The translations under genes and the position numbers were made by a program. A DNA stretch of 64,000 nucleotides from Candidatus Gastranaerophilales bacterium (GTDB taxonomy: Bacteria; Cyanobacteriota; Vampirovibrionia; Gastranaerophilales; Gastranaerophilaceae), in the NCBI GenBank assembly GCA_947624975.1, contig CANQMP010000008.1:1-64000 (forward strand), written 5' to 3'. Of this stretch, positions 25,180 to 34,505 are shown piece by piece. The notes beneath the pieces are model-generated. The model saw only the letters and a list, made by a program, of their open reading frames with translations. It was not told where the DNA came from and made no database searches. The first letter of the stretch is position 1. Each line of letters starts with the position of its first letter.

Positions 25180-26568
25180 TTATGCAACTGCGCTAAGTCT
25201 TTGTTTTTTCAAATACTTTTCAGCATCGTAGCTTGCGTTTTCAATGTTCTTTTTCAATTCTCTGAAATCTTCACCGAAGAAATTTCTGCCTTCAATTCTT
25301 ACGGTGAATTGACCGTCAACATATTTTACATCATCGGAAATTTCAGCTTCCTGATCGTGGTATATATCACGCATATCTTTAAGGAATTGATTTTGAGCTT
25401 CTTCAGCTTTCATGGCTTCTTTCATTTCTTTTTCGTCTTGAGCTTGTTTTGCTTCTGCTGCTTTTTTATCTTTTGCAGCTTGAACTTTTGCTTCTCTGTC
25501 AGTCATTTCAGCTTTTACTTTTGTATAAAGATTGTTCATTAATTCTTTAATTTTTCCTTCGTCCGTATTCCAAGTCGCATTCAACTCAACTTTTATTTTA
25601 ATAAGGTCTTGTGCAACTTTTGAATAAATTCCGAGTTCTCTTGCTTTTGCTTCAAAACATTCGGTTATTTTTGCGATATATTTATTACCGCCGTCATACC
25701 AGAAATGATCATCGTAAATATAATCCGTTAATGCGCCTTCTTTGTCTTCATAGTTAGCTTTCCAATCATCGAATATTGCAACAATTGTATCTTTGTTAAC
25801 TAATTCGCTATTATTGAATAAATCTTCTAATTGATTATTCTTAGTTCCGGGACCATCAATAGAATCATAGATTAAAGATGTAACCGTTGCTGCCAAATCT
25901 TTTAATGCAGTTTCCGATGATGTTGCTGCTGTGGGATTTTCCTGAGATGCTTCTTCTTCCTGATTCGGATTAGTACCGTCCTCAGCTGCTTCTGCTGCTG
26001 CAGCCGCCTGTGAAGCGACATCTTGTGAAATACCTTGAACAAGTTTGCCGATAGAATCCGCTAATTCTGAAAGTTCTGATTTCAATTTCAAGAGTTCAGT
26101 ATCAGGAGCGCATTTGCTTATTGCATTGTTTATTTTAGCTTTTAAATCTTCAACGGCTTCAAGTTTTGCTTTAAGTTGTGCCTTTTGATTTTCGTTTAAA
26201 TCTTCCAACTCAATAACTGATTTCAAGTTTGTTTCAAGTCCTGCGATATCTTTTGCAAACTTGTCAGCATAAACCTGTATATAAATCGGTACTTCTTCAT
26301 TACTGTTATTCAAACTCAAAAGCATGGGATCTTTCTGCATTAATTGGGGATTATGTGCAAGATAGTAAGTCATAGGATCATATCCGCCATCATAAATGTT
26401 ATATTGAGTTTGTCCGCCATAATTGGAATTCCAAGCTCTGTTTCCTAAAGCTGACCAAGCCCAAATATCCGTCGGAATAGTCATCTCATAACCGACAGGT
26501 GCCGGATAATTAATTAATTTAGTTCCTCCTCCGTATAATGCTGATAATGAATCTAAATATCCTGCCAT
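25180..26568 (-). CDS. coiled-coil protein, unknown
   Basis: 462 residues. Start ATG has AGGGGA upstream. The N-terminal 80 residues are rich in Tyr, Gly, Asn and Trp (MAGYLDSLSALYGGG, WAWSALGNRAWNSN). Residues about 95-200 form coiled coil, then comes a low-complexity Ala/Glu/Gln/Asn stretch (about 185-225: AAAAAEAAEDGTNPN). A folded-looking middle with Trp/Tyr (YDDHFWYDGGNKY) and a second charged coiled coil (about 365-415) follow. No signal peptide. The general look (polar start, two coiled coils, variable middle) recalls the ASQAR-type proteins at 48101 and 63022, but the N-terminal motif is absent. Family not recognised. Confidence 0.7.
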   Translation of the reverse strand: MAGYLDSLSALYGGGTKLINYPAPVGYEMTIPTDIWAWSALGNRAWNSNYGGQTQYNIYDGGYDPMTYYLAHNPQLMQKDPMLLSLNNSNEEVPIYIQVYADKFAKDIAGLETNLKSVIELEDLNENQKAQLKAKLEAVEDLKAKINNAISKCAPDTELLKLKSELSELADSIGKLVQGISQDVASQAAAAAEAAEDGTNPNQEEEASQENPTAATSSETALKDLAATVTSLIYDSIDGPGTKNNQLEDLFNNSELVNKDTIVAIFDDWKANYEDKEGALTDYIYDDHFWYDGGNKYIAKITECFEAKARELGIYSKVAQDLIKIKVELNATWNTDEGKIKELMNNLYTKVKAEMTDREAKVQAAKDKKAAEAKQAQDEKEMKEAMKAEEAQNQFLKDMRDIYHDQEAEISDDVKYVDGQFTVRIEGRNFFGEDFRELKKNIENASYDAEKYLKKQRLSAVA

Positions 26569-26789
26569 AATAATATCCCCTAGTTTTCCCTTGTATTTAT
26601 ATAAAGTATTTTTTTGTATAAAAATTGCATGACAAATATATTTTTTTATCTAAGATGTGTTTACAATTCAATAAAATCAACCATTTCAGCTAAGTTTACA
26701 ATTCTTAATAATCTTATTCCCCTATCGGTTAATTTTATTTTGTTATTAAAGTTTTAGAATTTTTTTATAGAAAAAAAGGAGATAAAAAG

Positions 26790-27641
26790 ATGACAAGTAG
26801 TATTTTTCAAACACCGGTATGCAATTTAAAAGATTTTCAAAATTTATTTATAGAATTAACGGCTAAAAACTGTAATCAGCACTGCAAAAACTGTTATATA
26901 AATTTTCCGTTAAGTAAAAATATAAAAGATTTTATTCCGCTTGAAACGGTAAAGCAGGCTTTAAGCGATACTGCGGGCGAAAATATCAAATGTATTTATC
27001 TTACGGGTGCAGAACCCATGACTCACCCCGATTTTAATCATATTTTGCGAGCATGCCTGAAATATTCAAACGTCTGCATTTTTACAAACGGAACATTCAT
27101 AAACGAAAAGAAAGTCCGCTTTCTGAAACGTGTCCAAGATGAAAGCAATTACGAAATAATTTTCAAACTAAGCATTGACCATTACGACGAGATAAAAAAT
27201 GATGATGTAAGAAGCAGAGGCTCTTACAGAACTTCGGTTCATGCAATAAAAAGCCTTGCAAAATACGGTTTCAACCCGATAATCTGCATAACGAATTATT
27301 ACAATGAAGACAAAAGAGTGCTTTTGGATGAGTTTAAAAAATTGTGTGAAAAAGCCGGTTTTGAAGCACAAGAGAGTAACTTTACGATAAATGAACCGTT
27401 TAAAAATAATTCGGACGAAATATATGATTTCTCTGAATGTAATTTAGACTGCGAATACGGCAGAATATTAACCGAAAAAGGCGTTTACAGTTGTCCGTTT
27501 CTTGCAAACGACCACAGAGGAAGATGCGGGTCGGATTTTCAGGATTTTGCAAAACACAACACGCTAGAAACCGAGTTTTGCGCAACTTGCATTAAAAACA
27601 AAGAAAGAATGTTTTCAATAGATTTCAAATTGTTTGAATAA
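26790..27641 (+). CDS. radical SAM protein
   Basis: 283 residues. The 4Fe-4S motif CNQHCKNCY (CX3CX2C) is at residues 31-39, followed by the GGE-like TGAEPMTHPDF. The C-terminal 70 residues carry a second Cys cluster (CNLDCEYG, SCPF, GRCG, CATC) that may bind an auxiliary cluster as in SPASM-type peptide-modifying enzymes. No obvious precursor peptide gene sits beside it; the nearest genes are a coiled-coil protein and pilO. Start has AAGGAG eight bases upstream. Substrate unknown. Confidence 0.85.
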   Translation: MTSSIFQTPVCNLKDFQNLFIELTAKNCNQHCKNCYINFPLSKNIKDFIPLETVKQALSDTAGENIKCIYLTGAEPMTHPDFNHILRACLKYSNVCIFTNGTFINEKKVRFLKRVQDESNYEIIFKLSIDHYDEIKNDDVRSRGSYRTSVHAIKSLAKYGFNPIICITNYYNEDKRVLLDEFKKLCEKAGFEAQESNFTINEPFKNNSDEIYDFSECNLDCEYGRILTEKGVYSCPFLANDHRGRCGSDFQDFAKHNTLETEFCATCIKNKERMFSIDFKLFE

Positions 27642-27642
27642 T

Positions 27643-28245
27643 CTATTTTTCTGCTTGTTTAAGAGCGTAAAGTTTAATCTGAAAACTTATTAACAAAATA
27701 CGTTTATTTTTTTGATAAGGAACGATTTCGATTTTTGAAATATCAAGGAAATGTTCATGTTTATACAAATTTCTCAAAAAGTTTTCAAACTCTGCGTAAG
27801 TACCAATCATTTCGGCTGATATACGGCAGACATGATATTGAGTTGCCGCATTTTTAACAAAATTATCATCCTGCGGATCGTAATCATAAATGACTGAACG
27901 GGCTTTAATCTTGTTATCGCGCATAACCTGCAAAATTTCACCAAACTCGTCCGATATAGCGGATTCTGTATCAATCGCCGAAGAAACGGGTTTAAAAATC
28001 GCTTTTATTGTAGATTTGCTTTCTGCAGCTCTCTTTGCAGCATCTTCTTTCAAAGTTTCTATTTTTCGTTGATTATCTTCAAGAGAAGCTGTTTTTGTTC
28101 TGAATTCACTTTGAATTGTGATAATTCTTTTAAGCTGCGGAATAATTTTTGAAAAAAGCACCACAAACACCAACAATGATAATCCGATTATAATCAAAGC
28201 TGTTTTGAATTTTTTAATATAATAGTTGTAATTATTATCTTCCAT
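27643..28245 (-). CDS. pilO: type IV pilus assembly protein PilO-like
   Basis: 200 residues. Short cytoplasmic start, one transmembrane helix (about 15-35, ALIIIGLSLLVFVVLFSKII), a coiled coil (about 40-75), then a ferredoxin-like periplasmic domain with YAEFENFLRNLYKHEHFLDI, the usual PilO signature region. Together with PilN it forms the inner-membrane alignment complex of the pilus machine. Eleven bases behind the pilMN fusion gene. Neither pilP nor pilQ follows here; the next gene is convergent. Confidence 0.8.
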   Translation of the reverse strand: MEDNNYNYYIKKFKTALIIIGLSLLVFVVLFSKIIPQLKRIITIQSEFRTKTASLEDNQRKIETLKEDAAKRAAESKSTIKAIFKPVSSAIDTESAISDEFGEILQVMRDNKIKARSVIYDYDPQDDNFVKNAATQYHVCRISAEMIGTYAEFENFLRNLYKHEHFLDISKIEIVPYQKNKRILLISFQIKLYALKQAEK

Positions 28246-28256
28246 AGTTCCATCCC

Positions 28257-29996
28257 TTACTCGGCATCAAAAACATCTTCCGCAGGCGGTAAGTCTTGCG
28301 GCAACTTTTTTGAACCGGCAGTATTCTTGTTATCTGTATTATTATTTTTGTCCGAATTATCTTTTGCTTGAACATCGGCATTTTTCGGAGATTTTTCATC
28401 CCCTTCGCCCTCTTGAACGGGTGATAATTCCGCATCCGTCATATTTGTGAGTTCAAACGTATAATCGCCCTGCATATCCGAAATTACAGCGACATCAACA
28501 TCGTCATTTTTCATTTCAAGTTTGTGAATACGCAGTTGAGTGTTAATCAACGAATCTTTCAGGTTTCTGTAAAAAGCGTAAATGTCCTCCACATTGGAAG
28601 CTTCACCCTTAATATCAATTTTTCCGTCATCTTTTACCGAAAAATATGTCAACCAGAGCTTTTTGGGAACTGATTCTCCCAAAGCCGTGTAGGTAATGAG
28701 TTTTATTCTGTTATTGGAAAGAACTCTGCTTATTTCCGAATTTGCGTTGAAAGTAATACTATCGGAATCCGCTTGTAAACTCTTAACCTTAGCCTCAACC
28801 TGCGAAAGTGTATTACTCAACTCATCAAGCTGTGCCTGCTTTTTATTTGCCAAAACAGGCAAAATCAAAAACAACAGTAACGAAGGAATAATTATAATTC
28901 CCGCAATCACAAAAGCAATATTTTTCGCATTGTTGGGAGAAATGTAAAAATCCACCGTCCCGATTTCAACGTGAACAGGTTCGTTGGGGTCTTCCATTTC
29001 CAAACTTGTATTCAGAAAATCAAAATACATCGGCAATTTCGCATTAGATGCCAAACCGATTATTTCAAGAGAAATTCTGCGTGCATTATCCTCCAAAACC
29101 TCCAAATCAACAGGAATAAGACTTTGTTTCTTTAAATCGTTGTCTTCCCAAAAACTTATGCTGACAGGTGTATCAATTTTTGCACTCAAAAGCTCCGCAC
29201 TAACCAATTCAGTTTCCGAAATGATGAAAAGATAATTTGCTGGATAGCTCATCAAGGTAATTTCTGCCGAAGATCTAATCGCATTATAGATTTCATCACC
29301 TTCAAAAGATTTTATTGCAAGCGGTTCTTCATAATAATCGACAATATTCTTTCCTATCATTGAATAAATAGAGTATCCGCTCGACCTGACGACCATAAGA
29401 TTCCAGGTCACATTGTCTTTCATCTGTTCTTCGGTCAATTTTGAGAATACGAGAGCCTTTAAAAGCGAAGTCATGGACATCTGAACACTTATGACTTTTG
29501 CTCCGATATCGCTCACTGCTTCAATTATTTCATCAACAATGTTCTTTTGAATTGCGGTATAAAACAGTTTTCTCGAATCTCCCGACTGATTAATCGTTGA
29601 ATCAGCCCAGCTTACCAACGGTTCAAACCGTTTAAATATATAAGCCTGTTCGACTTCAGAGGTCAAAGCCTCCGTAATCGCATCATCCGCAAGCAGTAAA
29701 GGTAATTCTCTGTTCCCGAAATATACCATAGGCAAGTTTAACACAACATTACAAATCTTCGGGTTAATATTCATTTCGGACAAAATATCAATTAAAGCAT
29801 TTTTGAACAACAATACATCATCAATTTGCCTTAATGATTCGTTATACCCCAACGGACGGAATGTATAATTTTTAACCGTTTTTGTACTTATATCCAAATC
29901 AATATATTCAAGCCCTACACTCGGTGTTATCGACAAATATATCGTCTTTCGGCTTCCGCTTGTATGTAATAATGATAATAAATTACTTAAATCCAT
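28257..29996 (-). CDS. PilM-PilN fusion, type IV pilus assembly
   Basis: 579 residues. Residues 1-340 have the length and layout of PilM (actin-like, cytoplasmic: IYLSITPSVGLEYIDLD start, CNVVLNLPMVYF), but no clear nucleotide-binding phosphate loops. One transmembrane helix (about 362-386, NIAFVIAGIIIIPSLLLFLI), a coiled coil (LDELSNTLSQVEAKVKSLQ) and a PilN-type domain with LWLTYFSVKDDGKIDIKGEA follow. The last 65 residues are low complexity, rich in Asp, Asn, Lys and Pro. In most bacteria PilM and PilN are separate proteins that bind through the PilN N-terminus, so a fusion makes mechanical sense. Followed by pilO. Confidence 0.75.
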   Translation of the reverse strand: MDLSNLLSLLHTSGSRKTIYLSITPSVGLEYIDLDISTKTVKNYTFRPLGYNESLRQIDDVLLFKNALIDILSEMNINPKICNVVLNLPMVYFGNRELPLLLADDAITEALTSEVEQAYIFKRFEPLVSWADSTINQSGDSRKLFYTAIQKNIVDEIIEAVSDIGAKVISVQMSMTSLLKALVFSKLTEEQMKDNVTWNLMVVRSSGYSIYSMIGKNIVDYYEEPLAIKSFEGDEIYNAIRSSAEITLMSYPANYLFIISETELVSAELLSAKIDTPVSISFWEDNDLKKQSLIPVDLEVLEDNARRISLEIIGLASNAKLPMYFDFLNTSLEMEDPNEPVHVEIGTVDFYISPNNAKNIAFVIAGIIIIPSLLLFLILPVLANKKQAQLDELSNTLSQVEAKVKSLQADSDSITFNANSEISRVLSNNRIKLITYTALGESVPKKLWLTYFSVKDDGKIDIKGEASNVEDIYAFYRNLKDSLINTQLRIHKLEMKNDDVDVAVISDMQGDYTFELTNMTDAELSPVQEGEGDEKSPKNADVQAKDNSDKNNNTDNKNTAGSKKLPQDLPPAEDVFDAE

Positions 29997-30095
29997 AATA
30001 TTTGTTTACTCTCTCTCTTTTTTATTATACAATATATTTTGTGAAGTATGCAAACTTTACATAAATTTACACTAATCGTAGGAGAGTTTACCCGA

Positions 30096-31016
30096 ATGCA
30101 AGAATTAACAGAGGAAATAAAAAGACTCAAAAAGCAGAAAAATGCGGTTATTTTGGCACATTGTTATCAGAATGTTGAAATTGACACCGTTGCTGACTAT
30201 GTGGGTGACTCGCTTTATTTAAGTCAAATGGCTTCAAAAACCGATGCGGATATAATACTTTTTGCGGGAGTTTATTTTATGGCACAAACCGCAAAAATTC
30301 TTAATCCGGGCAAAAAAGTTTTACTTCCCCGCCTTGAATCAGGCTGCCGAATGGCTGATATGATTTCCGTGAAACAATTAAGAGATTTTAAAAATCAACA
30401 CCCTGATATTCCGACAATTTGTTATATAAATTCCACGGCGGAAGTGAAAGCCGAATGCGATATTTGCTGTACAAGCTCAAATGCGGTAAAAATTACGGAA
30501 AGTTTACATGCCGATGAAGTTTTATTTTTACCCGATACTTACCTTGGCAAATGGGTTGAAAACAAACTCAAAACGACAAAAGTAATCACTTACCCCGGAT
30601 TTTGCCCGACACATCTGCAAATCAGACCCGAAGATATTATCGAAATGAAAAACAAATACCCTGATGCAAAAGTTTTGGCACACCCCGAATGCCATCAGTC
30701 GGTCACTGCACTGGCAGATTACACGGGTTCAACTACTGGTATTATGAAATATGCAGCCGAAAGCACTAATAAACAGTTTATTATTGCGACCGAAAAAGGC
30801 GTTGTTGAAAGACTTGAAAGAGATTACCCCGAAAAAGAATTTATACTTGTTAAAGAAAATATTATTTGCCCGAATATGAAATGGCATACACTGACAGATA
30901 TTTATAACTCGTTAAAAAATGAAGAACATGAAATTAATGTTGATGAAGAAATTGCATCAAAAGCTTTGAAATGTATCGACAGAATGCTTGATGTATCAGC
31001 CTCCGGAGTGAAATAA
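30096..31016 (+). CDS. nadA: quinolinate synthase
   Basis: 306 residues from the ATG at 30096, which has GGAGAG eight bases upstream; an ATG at 30048 adds 16 residues unlike the family. Condenses iminoaspartate with dihydroxyacetone phosphate to quinolinate for NAD. Motifs: VILAHCYQNVEID, cluster Cys in LESGCRMADM, PGFCPTHLQIRPEDI, HPECHQSV and CPNMKWHTL; these supply the three cluster ligands. nadB and nadC are not here. The stop overlaps the next start by one base (TAATG). Confidence 0.95.
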   Translation: MQELTEEIKRLKKQKNAVILAHCYQNVEIDTVADYVGDSLYLSQMASKTDADIILFAGVYFMAQTAKILNPGKKVLLPRLESGCRMADMISVKQLRDFKNQHPDIPTICYINSTAEVKAECDICCTSSNAVKITESLHADEVLFLPDTYLGKWVENKLKTTKVITYPGFCPTHLQIRPEDIIEMKNKYPDAKVLAHPECHQSVTALADYTGSTTGIMKYAAESTNKQFIIATEKGVVERLERDYPEKEFILVKENIICPNMKWHTLTDIYNSLKNEEHEINVDEEIASKALKCIDRMLDVSASGVK

Positions 31017-31756
31017 TGGAAGATATAATTTTCGGTAAAAATTCGGTAACAGAGGCTTTAATTTCGGGAGAAAGAGAAATAAACAAAATTCTCATCTCAA
31101 AAAATATTCACGGCGATTCAAAGTTGAACAAAATTAAAGAACTCGCTCAGGAAAGAGGAATCGTTTTCCAATTTGTGGCGAAAGAAAAATTTTTACCGTA
31201 CGCAAAATATAATCATCAAGGCGTAATTGCACAGATTTCTCCCATAAAATACAAAGATTTGGACGAGTTTTTGGAAGAAGTTCCGCCGAATTCTTCGCTT
31301 GTAATTCTTGACGGGGTAGAAGATTCGCATAATCTCGGAGCTATAATCAGAACATGCGTTTGTGCGGGAGTTTCGGGGATAATAATTCCGTCACGCAGAA
31401 ATGTTCAGGTTAATGCGATAGTCGAAAAAACGAGTGCGGGTGCTATTAATCATATTCCGATAATAAAAGTCAACAGCCTTGTCAGTGCGGTTCAAAGGCT
31501 AAAAAATTCGGACTGGTGGGTAGTTGCATCTGACGCAAGTGCAAAAGATAATTATTATGATATAAAATACAACGATATGAATTTCGCACTGATTATGGGG
31601 GCAGAGCATGCCGGCGTTTCAAAATCACTGTTAAAACTTTCGGATTTTGTCGTAAAAATCCCGATGTTAAAAGAATTCAATTCGTTAAATGTTTCAAATG
31701 CACTTAGTGTAATAATTTTTGAATCTGTTAGACAAAAATTAAAAAATCAATTATAA
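31016..31756 (+). CDS. rlmB: TrmH/SpoU-family 23S rRNA 2'-O-methyltransferase
   Basis: 246 residues. The N-terminal substrate-binding domain (1-75) is followed by the SPOUT knot: LDGVEDSHNLGAIIRTCVCA (motif 1 with Asn/Arg), MGAEHAGVSKSLL (motif 2) and IPMLKEFNSLNVSNALSVIIFE (motif 3). Matches RlmB, which methylates G2251 of 23S rRNA; the mitochondrial and TrmH-group relatives are close. Overlaps nadA by one base and is followed 18 bases on by a sigma factor gene with AGGAGAG. Confidence 0.88.
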   Translation: MEDIIFGKNSVTEALISGEREINKILISKNIHGDSKLNKIKELAQERGIVFQFVAKEKFLPYAKYNHQGVIAQISPIKYKDLDEFLEEVPPNSSLVILDGVEDSHNLGAIIRTCVCAGVSGIIIPSRRNVQVNAIVEKTSAGAINHIPIIKVNSLVSAVQRLKNSDWWVVASDASAKDNYYDIKYNDMNFALIMGAEHAGVSKSLLKLSDFVVKIPMLKEFNSLNVSNALSVIIFESVRQKLKNQL

Positions 31757-31774
31757 TTATAACAGGAGAGAGAA

Positions 31775-32767
31775 ATGAAGAAAGAACTTGAAAAATACGG
31801 TTTTTTAACCGAAGAAATTTCTGATGAAAATATAAATTTCCACGAACTTGAAGATGACGAGGATGTTTTGGAGTCGGTTGAAGATCCGAAAGTTCAGGAA
31901 AATCTTGCAAGCGTAAATTCTGATGACAGTGTAAGAATATATTTACAACAAATCGGAAAAATTCCGCTTTTATCGCACGAACAGGAATTGGATTTGGCAA
32001 AAAAGATTTACGAAGAACACGATGAATTTTCAAAAGACCTGCTTGTTAACGCGAATTTGCGTCTTGTTGTAAGCATTGCGAAAAAATATATAGGACGCGG
32101 ACTTTCATTTCTTGATTTAATCCAGGAAGGTAACATGGGCTTGATGAAAGCTGCGGGAAGATTTGATTATACCAAGGGTTACAAATTTTCGACTTATGCA
32201 ACATGGTGGATACAACAGTCCATATCCCGTGCGATAGCTGATAAAGCGAGAATAATAAGACTTCCTATACACATGATAGAATCTTTGGGAAAAATTCGCC
32301 GTGCAACGATAGATTTAACGACGGAACTCGGGCATGCGCCGTCTAAACAAGAGATAGCTTACCGTTTGGGCGTCCCCGTAGGTAAACTTTCCGCAATAGT
32401 TAAAGCGGCACAAACTACTATAAGTATGGAAACTCCGGCGACATCAGCGGAAGATTCCTCAAAAATTGCGGATTTTCTTGTTGATGAGGTAACAATAGCG
32501 CCCGAAAGCAGGGTTACACAAGAAAATTTATTTGATGATATAAGAAAAATACTTAATCAATTAAGCCCGAAAGAGCGAGATGTTTTAATTTTGCGTTACG
32601 GTTTGGACAATAACGGCACAAAAAAGACGCTTGACGAAATAGGTTCGCAGTACGGTGTATCCCGTGAACGTATACGGCAGATAGAAAACCGTGCGATAGC
32701 GAAGTTAAAGAAGCTTTGTAAGAACAAAAAACTTGCAGTCGGACTAAAGAATTACTTTGGGGAATAG
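31775..32767 (+). CDS. group 2 sigma-70 factor
   Basis: 330 residues. Region 1.2 [21 protein letters not shown], region 2 [55 protein letters not shown], region 3 [14 protein letters not shown] and region 4.2 [23 protein letters not shown]. Very close to the primary factor at 7410 in regions 2 and 4, so it should recognise similar promoters. Acidic N-terminus of about 50 residues instead of region 1.1. Cyanobacterial genomes carry several such group 2 factors for stress and nutrient responses. Co-transcribed with nadA-rlmB by spacing. Confidence 0.92.
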   Translation: MKKELEKYGFLTEEISDENINFHELEDDEDVLESVEDPKVQENLASVNSDDSVRIYLQQIGKIPLLSHEQELDLAKKIYEEHDEFSKDLLVNANLRLVVSIAKKYIGRGLSFLDLIQEGNMGLMKAAGRFDYTKGYKFSTYATWWIQQSISRAIADKARIIRLPIHMIESLGKIRRATIDLTTELGHAPSKQEIAYRLGVPVGKLSAIVKAAQTTISMETPATSAEDSSKIADFLVDEVTIAPESRVTQENLFDDIRKILNQLSPKERDVLILRYGLDNNGTKKTLDEIGSQYGVSRERIRQIENRAIAKLKKLCKNKKLAVGLKNYFGE

Positions 32768-32895
32768 CTTCCGCTCGGAATTTTCACATTTCACTTTTTA
32801 AAAATTTGTTCGGGTAGAAACCTCCAACTTACATTTTTACATTTTTGTCATTGCGAACGAATGCATCAGCCTATAATTTTGGCACGGTGTGCGGA
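32768..32895. repeat. short repeat cluster
   Basis: After the sigma gene stop: TTTGTTCGGGTAGAAACCTC, a degenerate copy of the GTTGGGGT..ACCCCAAC palindrome, then ATTGCGAACGAATGCATCAG and GGCACGGTGTGCGG, a decayed GGCACTTCGTGC palindrome. Same families as the large islands, but with more mismatches. Confidence 0.6.
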
Positions 32896-32952
32896 ATAAT
32901 AGGCTTAATTGCTTGTGTAAAAATACTGTCAAAACCTAACATTTCACTAATT

Positions 32953-33555
32953 TTACAAACTATTTGCTTTAATATATACAATAGAAGCTGTATATGCTGT
33001 TTTAGTTGTTCCTGCAGGTACTTTAGCATCGTCACCCCTCATAAGTAAGAATAAAGGACAAACCAATACACCTAAACAAATTGATAACACCATCTTATCG
33101 TCGGGATTTTGGGAAACTGTTCCGGAAAGAGGAACATATGTACCATCAACAGCAGTAGTATGAAAATCACTAACAGTTAACTGTCCCGAACCTCCTATTC
33201 TGCCGCGTTTTTTAGCAAAAGCGATTTGGGCAGTAACAGGTTCACCTGCTCTTATGACTACAATACCTGCATCATTTTTTACATCTTGTAAAACAGAAAA
33301 TTTTACCGTTGAACCACTTACAACATCGTTGGTAGTTATAGTTTCATCACATTTAATCATTATTGGTGTATTTGCATTCAATTTTACTCCGCTTGTAGAA
33401 TTTGTTGCAAGTCTTTGCATAGAAGGATATTCCATTTTTGCTTCTATCTTATCAGTTGTTTTTAAAAATTCCTTTAATGATAAATCGCTTGCACTGATAG
33501 GTGATAAAGATAATAATGTTCCAATAAGTAAAAGTGAAAATAATTTCTTCAACAT
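32953..33555 (-). CDS. exported beta-rich protein, unknown
   Basis: 200 residues with signal peptide (MLKKLFSLLLIGTLLSLSPISA). The core (about 60-150) reads TVKFSVLQDVKNDAGIVVIR, AGEPVTAQIAFAKKRGRIGG, then LTVSDFHTTAVDGTYVPLSG. This strand pattern (a Lys/Arg-Gly loop between strands, then 'AVDG..VPL.G') recurs in small exported proteins of many diderms, none with a function I can name. A hydrophobic stretch MVLSICLGVLVCPLFLLM near 155 could be a membrane anchor. The upstream DUF2085 gene overlaps it by seven bases, so they share a transcript. Confidence 0.65.
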   Translation of the reverse strand: MLKKLFSLLLIGTLLSLSPISASDLSLKEFLKTTDKIEAKMEYPSMQRLATNSTSGVKLNANTPIMIKCDETITTNDVVSGSTVKFSVLQDVKNDAGIVVIRAGEPVTAQIAFAKKRGRIGGSGQLTVSDFHTTAVDGTYVPLSGTVSQNPDDKMVLSICLGVLVCPLFLLMRGDDAKVPAGTTKTAYTASIVYIKANSL

Positions 33556-33986
33556 GTTTTTTCTCTCCTTTTCATATTAATTACTACTACAAATAAAATA
33601 CCCATTAATAAACCTGCGATAAATCTTAAATAAATTCCCGTTGAATGTTTCAGTATATAATTAACGAAAATATCTGTTAAAATAAATATTAATATTATAT
33701 ATAAGACTTTAACAGGTATAATAAATTTATTCATAATTGCAAAAACAGAAGATATAGCTACACCCCAATAAAACCCGTAACATCTGCAACATAAAGCTAT
33801 AGGATAACCCATAATCCAAAATGATTTATTAGGTTGTTGGTGACATGAAAAAAGATATAAAGAAGTCAGTTTCCCTGAAAGGTCGTAAAAACCGAAATGT
33901 GCAGTAATTGGAGCCAATGTGCTTCCTATAATAAAGAATAAACTATATAGGCAAAATATTAATATTATTATTTTCCTTAATTCCAC
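33549..33986 (-). CDS. DUF2085 membrane protein
   Basis: 145 residues, four hydrophobic segments. Contains the DUF2085 signature YLFSCHQQPNKSFWIMGYP followed by ALCCRCYGFYWGV, with conserved His and Cys residues that look like a metal- or thiol-based site. Biological role of the family is not established to my knowledge. Its last codons overlap the start of the exported protein downstream. Confidence 0.8.
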   Translation of the reverse strand: MELRKIIILIFCLYSLFFIIGSTLAPITAHFGFYDLSGKLTSLYLFSCHQQPNKSFWIMGYPIALCCRCYGFYWGVAISSVFAIMNKFIIPVKVLYIILIFILTDIFVNYILKHSTGIYLRFIAGLLMGILFVVVINMKRREKTC

Positions 33987-34033
33987 AAAATAATTGTACC
34001 ATAAAAATAAATTAATATTTTCATAAAGAAATT

Positions 34034-34480
34034 GTAAAGTGTAAGTTGGGGGTTTCTACCCCAACAAATTTTTTTAAAGTGGCAGACTGAGTCTGCACGT
34101 TATTCTTTTGGTGAAAGGTGAGAAGTGAGAAGTGAGAAGTGAGAAGACCTTTTCGGGTGCTAAAGCACCGAAATTATTGCACCCCACCCCAGCCCTCCCC
34201 GTTAGGGGATGGGGAAAAATAAGTCCCTTCCCTTTTTAAGGGAAGGTTAGGATGGGTTAATATTTTTTTGTACAAAGTGTCGATATAATTGACCCCTCAC
34301 CCTAGCCCTCTCCCGCAAGGGGAGAGGGAAATATTACGGCACTTCGTGCGAAATAATTAGCTGAGGCATTCGCTCGCAATAACGGACTGCATGCACCCCA
34401 TCTGTCCATCGGACTATCCCTCTCGCAAAACGATACTTAATCGTTTTGCTCGGCAGAGTCTTACAAAGGGAGGGGAAAAA
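34034..34480. repeat. mosaic repeat island 3
   Basis: Gene-free stretch immediately 3' of the pilin-like gene at 34506. Contains GTTGGGGG..ACCCCAAC (about 34045-34066), GGCAGACTGAGTCTGC (34082-34097), a tandem run of GTGAGAA units (34113-34146), the CTAGCCCTCTCCCGCAAGGG block (about 34302), GGCACTTCGTGCG (about 34335), and at 34392-34460 a 69-bp module identical at 65 positions to 1311-1379. Confidence 0.8.
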
Positions 34481-34505
34481 GTCCGTTTTTCTATTGCAAT
34501 TCTTA

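Noticed and set aside
34113-34146. Tandem GTGAGAA units as a phase-variation tract
   Set aside because: Seven-base units repeat, but they lie in a gene-free repeat island and are not within or just upstream of any gene.
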